Of a stretch of DNA of 43,744 bases, positions 1 to 5,691 are shown one piece after another. Position 1 is the stretch's first letter. Each line of letters begins with the position of its first letter. The notes under the pieces were generated by a model. That model saw only the letters and a list, made by a program, of their open reading frames with translations, did not search any database and was not told the DNA's origin. The position numbers were made by a program, and so were the translations under genes. Source of the stretch: a virus; the IMG/VR virus record IMGVR_UViG_3300027848_000043, positions 1-43,744 of that record; one strand, written 5' to 3'.

Positions 1-71
1 TCCAACTTCTCCACGCTGCGACAAGTGGGGGCGCGTTTTGCACAGACTCCCCCGAAACTGCTAGCGATGAA

Positions 72-299
72 CTATTCCATTTTCCCACCATCCGTTTCTA
101 ATTGAGCGGCCGCCATCGCCGCCATCGCCGCATCCGCAGCCACCTTGATTGCGCCGAAAATTTCTTTTCGGTGTATTGGAACGTCTTTTGGGGCATCAAC
201 GCCAATGCGGACTTTGTCTCCCCGAACCTCGATCACCATGATTCGAATGTCGTCACCAATGGTGATTTCTTCATTCACTTTGCGACTTAGAACTAACAT
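72..299 (-). CDS. csrA: CsrA/RsmA-family RNA-binding translational regulator
   Basis: This 75-residue protein aligns by eye along the whole CsrA core. It opens MLVLSRKV and continues through RIGVDAPKDVPIHR, keeping Leu4, Arg6 and Arg44, residues known to matter for RNA binding in CsrA. The family forms a dimer that binds GGA in mRNA leaders and blocks or exposes ribosome binding sites. The last 15 or so residues are an Ala/Met-rich tail absent from the short E. coli protein. I chose the inner ATG because GGAGG lies 8-9 nt upstream; a longer reading would run through a tRNA gene. It is the last early - strand gene seen here, downstream of the tRNA and a small membrane protein. A phage-borne csrA could act on host mRNAs or on the phage's own early transcripts. 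Confidence 0.93.
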   Translation of the reverse strand: MLVLSRKVNEEITIGDDIRIMVIEVRGDKVRIGVDAPKDVPIHRKEIFGAIKVAADAAMAAMAAAQLETDGGKME

Positions 300-343
300 A
301 TAAACAATCCTCCGTGATACTAAATTGAAACGAAATTCATCAT

Positions 344-415
344 AGGCTGGGGCAGGAATCGAACCTGCGACCTTCACGTTTTCACCATGACGCTCTACCG
401 CTGAGCTACCCAGCC
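344..415 (-). tRNA. tRNA-Phe (GAA anticodon)
   Basis: Read on the - strand, the sequence folds as a full cloverleaf. The 7-bp acceptor GGCTGGG/CCCAGCC is perfect, the D arm is GCTC/GAGC, and the anticodon stem TCATG/CGTGA (one T-G pair) encloses loop GTGAAAA with anticodon GAA after U33. The T arm is GCAGG/CCTGC with loop TTCGATT. No CCA is encoded, and the base at the discriminator position is U, whereas bacterial tRNA-Phe normally has A. It lies between a small membrane protein gene and csrA in the same orientation. Confidence 0.93.
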
Positions 416-449
416 AAAAACCCGGACGCATCATGCACTTCGGACCTGA

Positions 450-620
450 TCAAGGGTCTCCGGGCTCGTTCTCTTTAATCATCCTCGCGAAGTCTTTCTG
501 GCTCAGCCTCGACGTCGAGAAGTGATCGACCATCGTGGCCACGCATTCAATCACGATCATCAGCATCCCCAAACAGAACGCCAGTATCATCGCGAAATCC
601 AAAACCTCAAAGATCAACAT
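450..620 (-). CDS. small single-pass membrane protein, 56 aa
   Basis: The ORF encodes 56 residues. Residues about 9-30 are strongly hydrophobic (AMILAFCLGMLMIVIE) and are followed by a charged tail rich in Lys, Arg, Glu and Asp, so a single inner-membrane helix is expected. The ATG is preceded by GGAG at good spacing. A possible promoter, TTGACG-N16-TAGATT, lies at 638-665, but its start point would leave almost no leader. It is upstream of the tRNA-Phe and csrA in the same direction. I do not recognise the family. A small phage membrane protein could serve in lysis (holin-like) or superinfection exclusion, but nothing in the sequence decides this. Confidence 0.65.
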   Translation of the reverse strand: MLIFEVLDFAMILAFCLGMLMIVIECVATMVDHFSTSRLSQKDFARMIKENEPGDP

Positions 621-690
621 TGTTCGTCACTCCAGAGAATCTAACGACTGAATTAAGCACGTCAATACATGTTTCGTACGTTTTTCGGAA

Positions 691-927
691 TTATTTCGTA
701 CGCCAAACGTGAATCTTTCGCTTTCCGGCTCTTTCGACACGGAAAACAGTTCCGGGATTTTTCTGCGAGTACCTCGCGGCACAGGCATAGACAGCATGAT
801 ACGGAGCATTTTCGATCGTCATGCACGGCGTGTCCGTGGCTGTCACGACCGGCAGAGACGCGAAGTCATATTTTGCCGGCCGGCCTTTACTTTTGAGGCC
901 AGGCATCGGGATGTTTTCGATCTTCAT
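691..927 (-). CDS. hypothetical basic protein, 78 aa
   Basis: The protein is basic and ends KRKIHVWRTK. It contains a GRPAKYDFASL stretch near residues 15-25 and an aromatic/Ala segment (YHAVYACAARYSQK) in the middle, consistent with a small folded nucleic-acid-binding protein, although I cannot name a family. I used the inner ATG at 927 rather than the longer frame from 1050 because the extra N-terminus reads as random sequence. The Shine-Dalgarno match (GGAA) is weak. The gene is in the early - strand block, upstream of the small membrane protein. Confidence 0.6.
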   Translation of the reverse strand: MKIENIPMPGLKSKGRPAKYDFASLPVVTATDTPCMTIENAPYHAVYACAARYSQKNPGTVFRVERAGKRKIHVWRTK

Positions 928-1166
928 TTTGGTTTCCAAAAATAGACTGCGGGAACAAGCTGAAACAATGAAACAACCTGTCCCCTCATCCGATTGCGGG
1001 CAATAGCAGTCATCGTGCCCTTGGATCTTCTCTCGACGACGCGATAGCACGGCTCTGGATGATTACCGGATCGATTTGTGGGTCAGTCATCCACCGGTCG
1101 ATGCAGACCGTTTTTTATTATTCGCGAAAGTGTTTCAAAATCGCTATGAAATGTCAATCGAGATTT

Positions 1167-1409
1167 TTACTTCTCTTGGCCGTAGTGCCGCGCGTCGTCC
1201 CTTAGCTTCACTGGTGTTCCATCCCCACGGCCTGGAGCGTGACCTATCACAATTGCGGAATCATCACCCAGTCTGTTTTCGTCATCCACCGAGCAGCTCG
1301 TACCGCCCACTTCGTGTACCTGTTTGTTTCTTTCTTGATAACACGGACAGAGATTGCTGTTGTGAGCAATCAACTTTCCGCAATCGCTGCAAATGCTTTC
1401 ATGCCGCAT
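1167..1409 (-). CDS. small Cys-rich (zinc-binding-like) protein, 80 aa
   Basis: The N-terminal third has a CSDCG motif followed 11 residues later by CPC, a spacing that could hold one zinc ion (residues about 8-26). The remainder is polar and low in hydrophobic residues. The start is supported by AAGGAC about 8 nt upstream of the ATG. A longer frame begins at 1475 but lacks such a site and overlaps the preceding gene. The family is not recognised. It lies between two hypothetical early genes in the same direction. Confidence 0.6.
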   Translation of the reverse strand: MRHESICSDCGKLIAHNSNLCPCYQERNKQVHEVGGTSCSVDDENRLGDDSAIVIGHAPGRGDGTPVKLRDDARHYGQEK

Positions 1410-1446
1410 TTTGATTGTCCTTATTGGCTGGTGGAAGAACCCGGCC

Positions 1447-1914
1447 TCACGTTGAAGCAGGCTCCGTAAAAACACTGTCCCGGTTATCTGCGATCAAGCG
1501 CACAATCCTGAGCGCTTGATCGAAACTACATGCAATCGAAAACTTACCTTTGTCGTAAACTGCCGTCCTCAGACCGGCCTCATTCGCAATTGAGACGAAA
1601 CGCATGAACTCCGCCTCTTCAGCCATCTCGGACTCGTATCTCCTGAGACGAACATCATGCTCTTTTATGAACTTTTCTATTTCAAGACGCACGCCTTTCA
1701 GAACCAGTTTAAGTTGAGCTTTACTCAGCCGTGCATCGTCCCCGCTGGCAATCGTGTACCGCCTTGTTTTCCGATTCGCGATAACAACCAACCGCTGCCA
1801 GCAGTGTGACCAATTGACTGTAAGAAGCAAAAGCTTCTTATTCACTCCATTCAACAGCAAATACTCATTTACCTGCATGGCAATCGCAGATACATCACGG
1901 TGGGGAGAATTCAT
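1447..1914 (-). CDS. hypothetical protein, 155 aa
   Basis: The 155-residue protein has a long charged, mainly helical centre (residues about 60-105, many Lys, Arg and Glu) and a C-terminal segment with hydrophobic patches. AAGGAAC stands upstream of the ATG at suitable spacing. Its stop codon lies inside a degenerate copy of the GGCCTCACGTTGA hairpin found cleanly downstream of other early genes. No catalytic motif is visible and I do not recognise the family. Length and base use match the neighbouring early genes. Confidence 0.7.
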   Translation of the reverse strand: MNSPHRDVSAIAMQVNEYLLLNGVNKKLLLLTVNWSHCWQRLVVIANRKTRRYTIASGDDARLSKAQLKLVLKGVRLEIEKFIKEHDVRLRRYESEMAEEAEFMRFVSIANEAGLRTAVYDKGKFSIACSFDQALRIVRLIADNRDSVFTEPAST

Positions 1915-1949
1915 TCCGCAGTTCCTTTGGTGTGTGATTGCTGAAAGAT

Positions 1950-1972
1950 CCCGGCCTCACGTTGAGGCCGGG
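1950..1972 (-). repeat. intergenic hairpin family B, copy 1
   Basis: The inverted repeat CCCGGCCTC / GAGGCCGGG has a 5-nt ACGTT loop. It lies between early genes just after GATC. Compared with the copies at 4875, 5158 and 5692, one stem pair is G-C instead of T-A, a compensating change that keeps pairing. There is no U-run, so it is not a standard intrinsic terminator. Confidence 0.7.
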
Positions 1973-1986
1973 TGGGTTGTGATTAC

Positions 1987-2082
1987 TCAGTCGTCGATGC
2001 CGTACATTTCCCGCCACCCATGATAGTGTTCATCGCCTGGCACAACAGCCTCGCGGCATATGTCAGGACGGCAACAGCGCAT
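1987..2082 (-). CDS. possible small ORF, 31 aa
   Basis: A 31-codon frame starts inside the 3' end of the 2063-2428 gene and ends before hairpin B copy 1. Its second half (EAVVPGDEHYHGWREMYG) looks protein-like, which is why I record it. There is no clear ribosome binding site; translation would have to be coupled to the overlapping upstream gene. The alternative is that this is untranslated spacer. Confidence 0.25.
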   Translation of the reverse strand: MRCCRPDICREAVVPGDEHYHGWREMYGIDD

Positions 2083-2115
2083 TGCGAAAATCGAGGCGCT
2101 GTTGCCGTCCTGACA
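2061..2115. repeat. perfect 20-bp inverted repeat
   Basis: Arms at 2061-2080 and 2096-2115 are exact reverse complements over 20 bp, separated by 15 nt. The repeat covers the last 15 or so codons and the stop of the 2063-2428 gene. In RNA it would form a long, stable hairpin. No U-run follows on either strand. Confidence 0.9.
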
Positions 2116-2428
2116 GCGTGTCAACGAAATCACAGATACCCGCCACGGAAAAACGATCGTATTCCCGTAGCTTTTTTTCTTCAGCCCTGAGTTTCCTCAG
2201 GTACACAGAGCGGAACATAGTGTCGTCTCTGTCTCTGGCTCGCTTTGCGTCTGGGTTTCGCTTGCGCTCTTCCTGCACAGCTTTCCATTCCCATTTGGAC
2301 ATTGGTTTTGGGCAGAGATTCGCCAGATCCTTCCGTGCCGCTGGATTCGCTCTGAAAAACCAGACAATGCCGGCCGTTGTTTTCGCTGTTGATCCGTGGT
2401 TGATTGCGATTGCTTGATATTTGTTCAT
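2063..2428 (-). CDS. hypothetical basic protein, 121 aa
   Basis: The protein starts MNKYQAIAINHG. It has a basic, helix-prone middle (residues about 45-90: KWEWKAVQEERKR and further Arg/Lys runs) and ends within a perfect inverted repeat. AGGATCA lies upstream of the ATG, following a family-A double hairpin leader shared with two other early genes. High charge suggests a nucleic-acid-binding or virion-associated role, but no family is recognised. Confidence 0.7.
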   Translation of the reverse strand: MNKYQAIAINHGSTAKTTAGIVWFFRANPAARKDLANLCPKPMSKWEWKAVQEERKRNPDAKRARDRDDTMFRSVYLRKLRAEEKKLREYDRFSVAGICDFVDTLSGRQQRLDFRNALLPS

Positions 2429-2433
2429 TGTTC

Positions 2434-2503
2434 TGATCCTGAAAGTAGATATTGAACTGAGCGAAATTGCTCGACGCTGGCAGCCCGCAGACTGCCAGAC
2501 TCG
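2434..2503 (-). ncRNA. intergenic double-hairpin RNA module, family A copy 1
   Basis: In the sense of the - strand mRNA the module holds CTGGCAG-TCTGCGGG-CTGCCAG, then GAGC-AATTTC-GCTC, then a tail ending TTTCAGGATCA, the ribosome binding site of the next gene. Copies 2 (3307-3373) and 3 (3979-4051) keep the loops and tail but change the stems in a compensating way. It sits exactly between the stop of one early gene and the start of the next. Confidence 0.7.
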
Positions 2504-2505
2504 AA

Positions 2506-2688
2506 TCATTCCCCCAACGCATCAAGAACAGATTGTGCTTTGATCGCTTTCGCGGCGATGCCGCCAGCCATCTTGAACGCGGCGAGCTTCGCTTTCATAG
2601 ATTCTGAAAAGCCGTCCTGATTCTCGCCAGACGGCTCGCCAAACATCCCAGCCTTCTTCGGGTGGCAAATAGCAGCTGTCTGACTCAT
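2506..2688 (-). CDS. hypothetical protein, 60 aa (overlaps 2522-2755)
   Basis: The frame encodes a Lys/Ala-rich protein (centre KAKLAAFKMAGGIAAKAIKA), likely helical. Its stop abuts family-A hairpin copy 1, as stops of other early genes do. It lacks a clear ribosome binding site, and no earlier in-frame start exists because a TAG closes the frame. It overlaps the 2522-2755 frame over 167 nt; either one frame is spurious or the two are coupled overlapping genes. Function unknown. Confidence 0.45.
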   Translation of the reverse strand: MSQTAAICHPKKAGMFGEPSGENQDGFSESMKAKLAAFKMAGGIAAKAIKAQSVLDALGE

Positions 2689-2755
2689 AAATGCGTAACG
2701 CGATTGCTATCACTGCCAGTCTATGAACGTCTTCGATTGTCACAATTATTGCCAT
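2522..2755 (-). CDS. hypothetical protein, 77 aa (overlaps 2506-2688)
   Basis: The frame begins MAIIVTIEDVHRLAVIAIAL, plausible as a folded N-terminus, and its ATG has GGGATCA at the same spacing as the AGGATCA sites of neighbouring genes, just after an intergenic hairpin (2802-2824). The second half is Trp/Arg-rich and less convincing because the other frame looks better there. One possibility is a frameshift joining this N-terminus to the 2506 frame. Confidence 0.45.
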   Translation of the reverse strand: MAIIVTIEDVHRLAVIAIALRIYESDSCYLPPEEGWDVWRAVWRESGRLFRIYESEARRVQDGWRHRRESDQSTICS

Positions 2756-2801
2756 TGTCGTGATCCCGCAAATCTTGAATACTTGGAAAGAAACCAATAG
2801 T

Positions 2802-2824
2802 CCCCGCGCCTGTCACGCACGGGG
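2802..2824 (-). repeat. intergenic hairpin between early genes
   Basis: CCCCGCGC at 2802-2809 pairs with GCACGGGG at 2817-2824 (8 bp, one G-U type pair) around a 7-nt loop. It occupies the same place between genes as the family A and B hairpins but shares neither sequence. No U-run follows. Confidence 0.6.
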
Positions 2825-2838
2825 GGAATTGGTGGCTC

Positions 2839-3297
2839 TCAGGTGTTGCATGTCAATGTTTTGTATGTGCTGATCTCGTCAGTGACCTTGCAGCTGCAAC
2901 TGGCTGGGAGTTGTCTTCGATATCGAATTTGAATCGCAGTCAGGAATTGGACCTCCACAGTCACCCTGATCCAATTCACGCCATCAGCATCGGTTTTGTC
3001 GAATGATTTGTAAGTCGCAGACAGATGGCCGATTTTCCGCCACTTCACGAGATCTTCGCGTTCGATCTCGATTGTTATTGTCGAACTGCTATGCCTGACC
3101 TGGGACAGGATCTCCGGTGTCAACAGACCTGCCAGCGCCATGCGTGTCATGTCTAACACAATGTTTGGGAGATTGTCACGAGTCTCCTTGCACGCTCGCG
3201 CTAAGTAGGCACGTTCAGCAATCTCTGATTCCTTCATGGCCTTGCGTAGTTCGCGAACTCGCCGTGTAACGAGTGATAGCTGGTTCTTTGTAGTCAT
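2839..3297 (-). CDS. hypothetical protein, 152 aa
   Basis: The protein begins MTTKNQLSLVTRRVREL and has a long charged helical N-terminal half (residues 1-75), a short hydrophobic stretch (MTRMALAGLLTPEIL) and a C-terminal half rich in alternating beta-type residues (STITIEIERED, WIRVTVEVQFLTAIQI). CAGGATCA precedes the ATG, within a family-A leader. I chose this ATG over 3405 because the longer frame runs through the hairpin module. It is the gene directly downstream of the RadC-like gene, probably co-transcribed. No family recognised. Confidence 0.7.
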   Translation of the reverse strand: MTTKNQLSLVTRRVRELRKAMKESEIAERAYLARACKETRDNLPNIVLDMTRMALAGLLTPEILSQVRHSSSTITIEIEREDLVKWRKIGHLSATYKSFDKTDADGVNWIRVTVEVQFLTAIQIRYRRQLPASCSCKVTDEISTYKTLTCNT

Positions 3298-3306
3298 TGC
3301 ATTTGA

Positions 3307-3373
3307 TCCTGAAAGTAAAGACTGAACTGAGCGAAATTGCTCGACGCTGGCCACCCGCAGATGGCCAGACTCG
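3307..3373 (-). ncRNA. intergenic double-hairpin RNA module, family A copy 2
   Basis: This copy has the first hairpin GAGC-AATTTC-GCTC as in copy 1 and a second hairpin CTGGCCA-TCTGCGGG-TGGCCAG. Relative to copy 1 the stem has two coordinated base-pair changes while the 8-nt loop is identical. The tail again ends in CAGGATCA before the next ATG. Confidence 0.7.
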
Positions 3374-3380
3374 AACAATC

Positions 3381-3974
3381 TCAGCGTCCTGTTGCGCCTA
3401 GCCATTCCTGTATGCTAAGCGCCTTCTCACCGGCCACAATGATGTGGTCAACGACTGGGATTCCGATAATCTCGGCGGCTTCGTGAAGCCGTTTTGTGAC
3501 ACTTATGTCCTGATCGCTGGGAGTTGGATCACCGCTCGGATGATTGTGTATCGCAAGGATGCAGTTCGCGGCATCAGCAATTGCCGGCCGAAAAACCTCG
3601 CGCGGATGAACGAGGCTGTTGCGAAGCGTGCCAACCGTGATTTGGTGTTTGTTGATCGGCTGGTTCTTCGTATCCAACGTCACGATCCAGAATTCTTCCT
3701 GTGCCGAATGTCGTGCCATCGTGGCAAACTCGCGCTGGCAATATCGCATGGCTGACGTTGGGGAAACGATACGTTCGCGCTCGTAGGCGTGTTCGGGCTC
3801 ATTGATCTCGATTGCCAGCTTCAGCGATGCTCGTAATCTCGCAGCCTGGACGCGAGTCAATCCGCGTTCGATCATTTCGTCCGTTGACAATCGAACGACG
3901 TCTGGGAGTCCGGCCGGAAGACGTCGGCTTGCACGCAAGCCGACGATATCACGTATTAGTGTTGTGGTTTTCAT
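3381..3974 (-). CDS. RadC-like JAB/MPN domain protein, 197 aa
   Basis: Residues about 35-58 resemble a helix-hairpin-helix segment (GLTRVQAARLRASLKLAIE). Residues about 90-195 form the JAB/MPN domain with the JAMM metal site: a Glu at 93/94, His143 and His145 in HNHPSGDPTPS, and Asp156. This matches the RadC (UPF0758) layout and length. RadC-like proteins occur widely in phages, plasmids and genomic islands; their reaction is not settled, and metal-dependent peptidase or isopeptidase chemistry is predicted from the motif. The start is supported by CAGGATCA in family-A module copy 3. It is the only early gene in this block with a recognisable enzyme fold. Confidence 0.9.
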   Translation of the reverse strand: MKTTTLIRDIVGLRASRRLPAGLPDVVRLSTDEMIERGLTRVQAARLRASLKLAIEINEPEHAYERERIVSPTSAMRYCQREFATMARHSAQEEFWIVTLDTKNQPINKHQITVGTLRNSLVHPREVFRPAIADAANCILAIHNHPSGDPTPSDQDISVTKRLHEAAEIIGIPVVDHIIVAGEKALSIQEWLGATGR

Positions 3975-3978
3975 TGCA

Positions 3979-4051
3979 TTTGATCCTGAAGAAGAGTCTT
4001 GAACCCGGGTGAAATTACCCGACGCTGGCAGCCCGCAGACTGCCAGACTCG
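3979..4051 (-). ncRNA. intergenic double-hairpin RNA module, family A copy 3
   Basis: The first hairpin is GGGT-AATTTC-ACCC: all four stem pairs are remade relative to copies 1 and 2, yet the six-base loop is unchanged. The second hairpin is CTGGCAG-TCTGCGGG-CTGCCAG as in copy 1. The module lies between the stop of the 4069 gene and the start of the RadC-like gene and ends in CAGGATCA. Confidence 0.72.
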
Positions 4052-4068
4052 GGGGATCGCTGGCAGGT

Positions 4069-4323
4069 TCAGTCGTCGGCAGGCGCGTCTTCGAGGCAAA
4101 CCGAGACGATGTCGTCCTGTGTCCCGAAAACGCTGTTCACGTGGACTCTCAGATTAAAATTGCATGTCTCGTCGATTAAGGCGTTGATTGCGGCAGCGTA
4201 CAACTCCTTGCGGTCCGTCACCGGAACCCAGTTTCCTTCAGCATTTATCGATGATACCTGCACGAGTCTGAGTCTGATTATCTCGTCCAGAAGTTCCGTG
4301 TGTGTGTCGATCTTAATGAGCAT
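4069..4323 (-). CDS. hypothetical acidic protein, 84 aa
   Basis: This is a small acidic protein with alternating helical and beta-type stretches, ending DIVSVCLEDAPADD. Two ATGs are possible. I use the inner one at 4323 (MLIKIDTHTELLDEIIR) because GGACAAG sits at normal spacing; the outer ATG at 4335 has no Shine-Dalgarno match and adds only four residues. It lies upstream of the RadC-like gene with a family-A module between them. No family recognised. Confidence 0.65.
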   Translation of the reverse strand: MLIKIDTHTELLDEIIRLRLVQVSSINAEGNWVPVTDRKELYAAAINALIDETCNFNLRVHVNSVFGTQDDIVSVCLEDAPADD

Positions 4324-4400
4324 TTGCTTGTCCATGGTTAGGTGATGTTAGGAGGATTGGTGTCACGCCTGATTCGGGTAGTGGATCCTTGTTAAAAGAC

Positions 4401-4592
4401 TCAGGACAGGGTGACCGCCAGCGACAACGCTGTCAGCCATTGTGCCGCGTGCTCCGCAGTACCAACTTCGATTGAAGCCCCCTGAGTGCGTCGCCATGTG
4501 CCGTCTACGAGCTTGTCGATTCGCGCGAAGCACGCGTCGTCGATCATTATCTTACTGAAGCTTCTGTGTGTGATAAGCTGTTTCGTTTGCAT
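4401..4592 (-). CDS. hypothetical protein, 63 aa
   Basis: The 63-residue protein starts MQTKQLITHRSFSKIMID and has a small hydrophobic C-terminus (AAQWLTALSLAVTLS). AAGGATCA lies upstream of the ATG. A short GGCC-AACT-GGCC inverted repeat (4632-4643) sits between it and the preceding gene, in the place taken elsewhere by family A or B hairpins. Function unknown. Confidence 0.6.
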   Translation of the reverse strand: MQTKQLITHRSFSKIMIDDACFARIDKLVDGTWRRTQGASIEVGTAEHAAQWLTALSLAVTLS

Positions 4593-4645
4593 TTGTATGA
4601 TCCTTGGTTAGTGGGTTTGAAAGCATCACCGGCCAACTGGCCAGC

Positions 4646-4843
4646 CTATGACAGGTTGTCTTCGCAGTTGCGGATCACCGCTCGGACGTGCGACTCAGCA
4701 TCGCCACGGGTGACGTAGCCAGCAGGGGGGAATCCACCTTTCGCGAGCCATTCGAGCAGGTTCGTGCCGTGCTCAATCGCGTCCGACCAATCCCTGGCCG
4801 CGGATGATTCGTTCATCGCATATAGTGTTGCATTCGGGTCCAT
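4646..4843 (-). CDS. hypothetical protein, 65 aa
   Basis: The protein starts MDPNATLYAMNES and contains DWSDAIEHGTNLLEWLAKGG, a likely amphipathic helix, before a C-terminal SHVRAVIRNCEDNLS. The ATG at 4843 is chosen because AAGGACAACGAAA precedes it, the same leader as the next gene upstream; a longer frame to 4885 would run through hairpin B copy 2. Its length and pattern resemble small phage proteins of unknown role. Confidence 0.65.
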   Translation of the reverse strand: MDPNATLYAMNESSAARDWSDAIEHGTNLLEWLAKGGFPPAGYVTRGDAESHVRAVIRNCEDNLS

Positions 4844-4874
4844 TTTCGTTGTCCTTGATTGGGGGTTGGAAGAT

Positions 4875-4896
4875 CCCTGCCTCATGCGAGGCAGGG
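4875..4896 (-). repeat. intergenic hairpin family B, copy 2
   Basis: CCCTGCCTC / GAGGCAGGG (9 bp) encloses loop ATGC. It is flanked by GATC on one side as in the other copies and lies between the stop of the 4907 gene and the start of the 4843 gene. Confidence 0.75.
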
Positions 4897-4906
4897 CGAT
4901 GTGTGG

Positions 4907-5122
4907 TTATTCGGTCATCAAAACTTGCTCAGCTCGCATCAGTAGTGCATCGTATGCACTCTGGTTCACCTGCTTGCCACGACCGCCAAGCGAGTCTCCG
5001 CTCGTGCAGTCGTCAGCATGTAGCTTACGCCGCCATGACTTCAGCTTGGCTCGTGTGACCAGCTTGCTGGCATCTACAGTGATTTCATTCCCCGTGAATT
5101 CGTTCCGGATTGTCAATTTCAT
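4907..5122 (-). CDS. hypothetical protein, 71 aa
   Basis: The N-terminus MKLTIRNEFTGNEITVD is typical of a small beta structure, followed by a basic helical part (RAKLKSWRRKLH) and an acidic tail (LLMRAEQVLMTE). GAGGACAACGACG precedes the ATG. Its ATG overlaps the TGA of a possible 34-codon upstream frame (5119-5223). No family recognised. Confidence 0.65.
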   Translation of the reverse strand: MKLTIRNEFTGNEITVDASKLVTRAKLKSWRRKLHADDCTSGDSLGGRGKQVNQSAYDALLMRAEQVLMTE

Positions 5123-5223
5123 CGTCGTTGTCCTCGTTTGGGTGATTGAAGGAAGATCCCTGCCTCACGCGAGGCAGGGTTGCGTGTGGGAAGATAGATT
5201 GTTCGTCGATTCGCAGGAATCAT
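5119..5223 (-). CDS. possible small basic ORF, 34 aa
   Basis: An ATG with AAAGGATAAAA directly upstream opens a 34-codon frame whose TGA overlaps the ATG of the 4907-5122 gene. The peptide is very basic (ends SPKRGQRR). Hairpin B copy 3 lies inside it, which argues against coding because the other copies are intergenic. It could be a leader peptide or chance. Confidence 0.3.
   Translation of the reverse strand: MIPANRRTIYLPTRNPASREAGIFLQSPKRGQRR
5158..5179 (-). repeat. intergenic hairpin family B, copy 3
   Basis: CCCTGCCTC / GAGGCAGGG with loop ACGC, identical in stem to copies 2 and 4. It lies upstream of the 4907-5122 gene. Confidence 0.75.
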
Positions 5224-5225
5224 TT

Positions 5226-5321
5226 TTATCCTTTGGAGAAAACGGGGCGACAATCATCGACTGCCGCCCCGCCAAGTTCGCCACCCACGCTGTTTGTAGC
5301 CGCTTGCTTATGGCGGTACAT
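5226..5321 (-). CDS. possible small ORF, 31 aa
   Basis: A 31-codon frame starts MYRHKQAATNSVGGELGGA and ends two bases before the ATG of the 5119-5223 frame. No ribosome binding site is seen. A 7-bp GC-rich inverted repeat (CGGGGCG/CGCCCCG, 5243-5271) lies inside it. It may be untranslated spacer. Confidence 0.25.
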   Translation of the reverse strand: MYRHKQAATNSVGGELGGAAVDDCRPVFSKG

Positions 5322-5336
5322 GGGTGACGAGAGGAA

Positions 5337-5648
5337 TTACTGTCCTAGATTTACGTCAGCTGCGAGACGTCCGTTAACTGCGAACGATTGCATGCTGGTT
5401 TTTCCGCATCCGTGGTCACTGACTTGAAGATGACCACCGACTCCGGCCGCGATTATTGCGTCGATCATTCGCAATCCGTCACGGCTCGGGAATCGCGTTG
5501 CAACGCGACAGAACTCCTCATGTGTGATGTCGTCTCGGACCGCGGCACCACCATCGACTGGACACCATGCGAGCATGGACCCAAAGCTCTGGACTGCTAG
5601 TTCTCGGTTTACCATTGACATCAGCAGGTTGATTGATTCGTTTGTCAT
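5337..5648 (-). CDS. hypothetical protein, 103 aa
   Basis: The protein begins MTNESINLLMSMVNREL. It contains AWCPVDGGAAVRDDITHEEFCRV and a Gly/Ala-rich stretch (MIDAIIAAGVGGHLQ). TTGGAG precedes the ATG at suitable spacing; the frame extends to 5702 but would then cross hairpin B copy 4. No family recognised. It is part of the early - strand series. Confidence 0.65.
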   Translation of the reverse strand: MTNESINLLMSMVNRELAVQSFGSMLAWCPVDGGAAVRDDITHEEFCRVATRFPSRDGLRMIDAIIAAGVGGHLQVSDHGCGKTSMQSFAVNGRLAADVNLGQ

Positions 5649-5691
5649 CTTAATTCTCCAAGGCCTTGCGGGCCAAATGTTACTGAAAGAT

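Noticed and set aside
1-71. GGGGG/CCCCC inverted repeat downstream of csrA
   Set aside because: The stem is only 5 bp with a long loop and no U-run, so I do not call a terminator.
344-415. tRNA-Phe as the integration site of the phage
   Set aside because: No second copy of a tRNA end or flanking repeat is seen in the window, and the recombinase is a serine type, which rarely uses tRNA genes.
1132-1159. TTGACA on the - strand upstream of the 691-927 gene
   Set aside because: No acceptable -10 box at 16-18 bp spacing, so a promoter is not supported.
4764-5327. 187-codon + strand frame across early genes
   Set aside because: It runs antisense over two - strand genes with good ribosome binding sites and through an intergenic hairpin.
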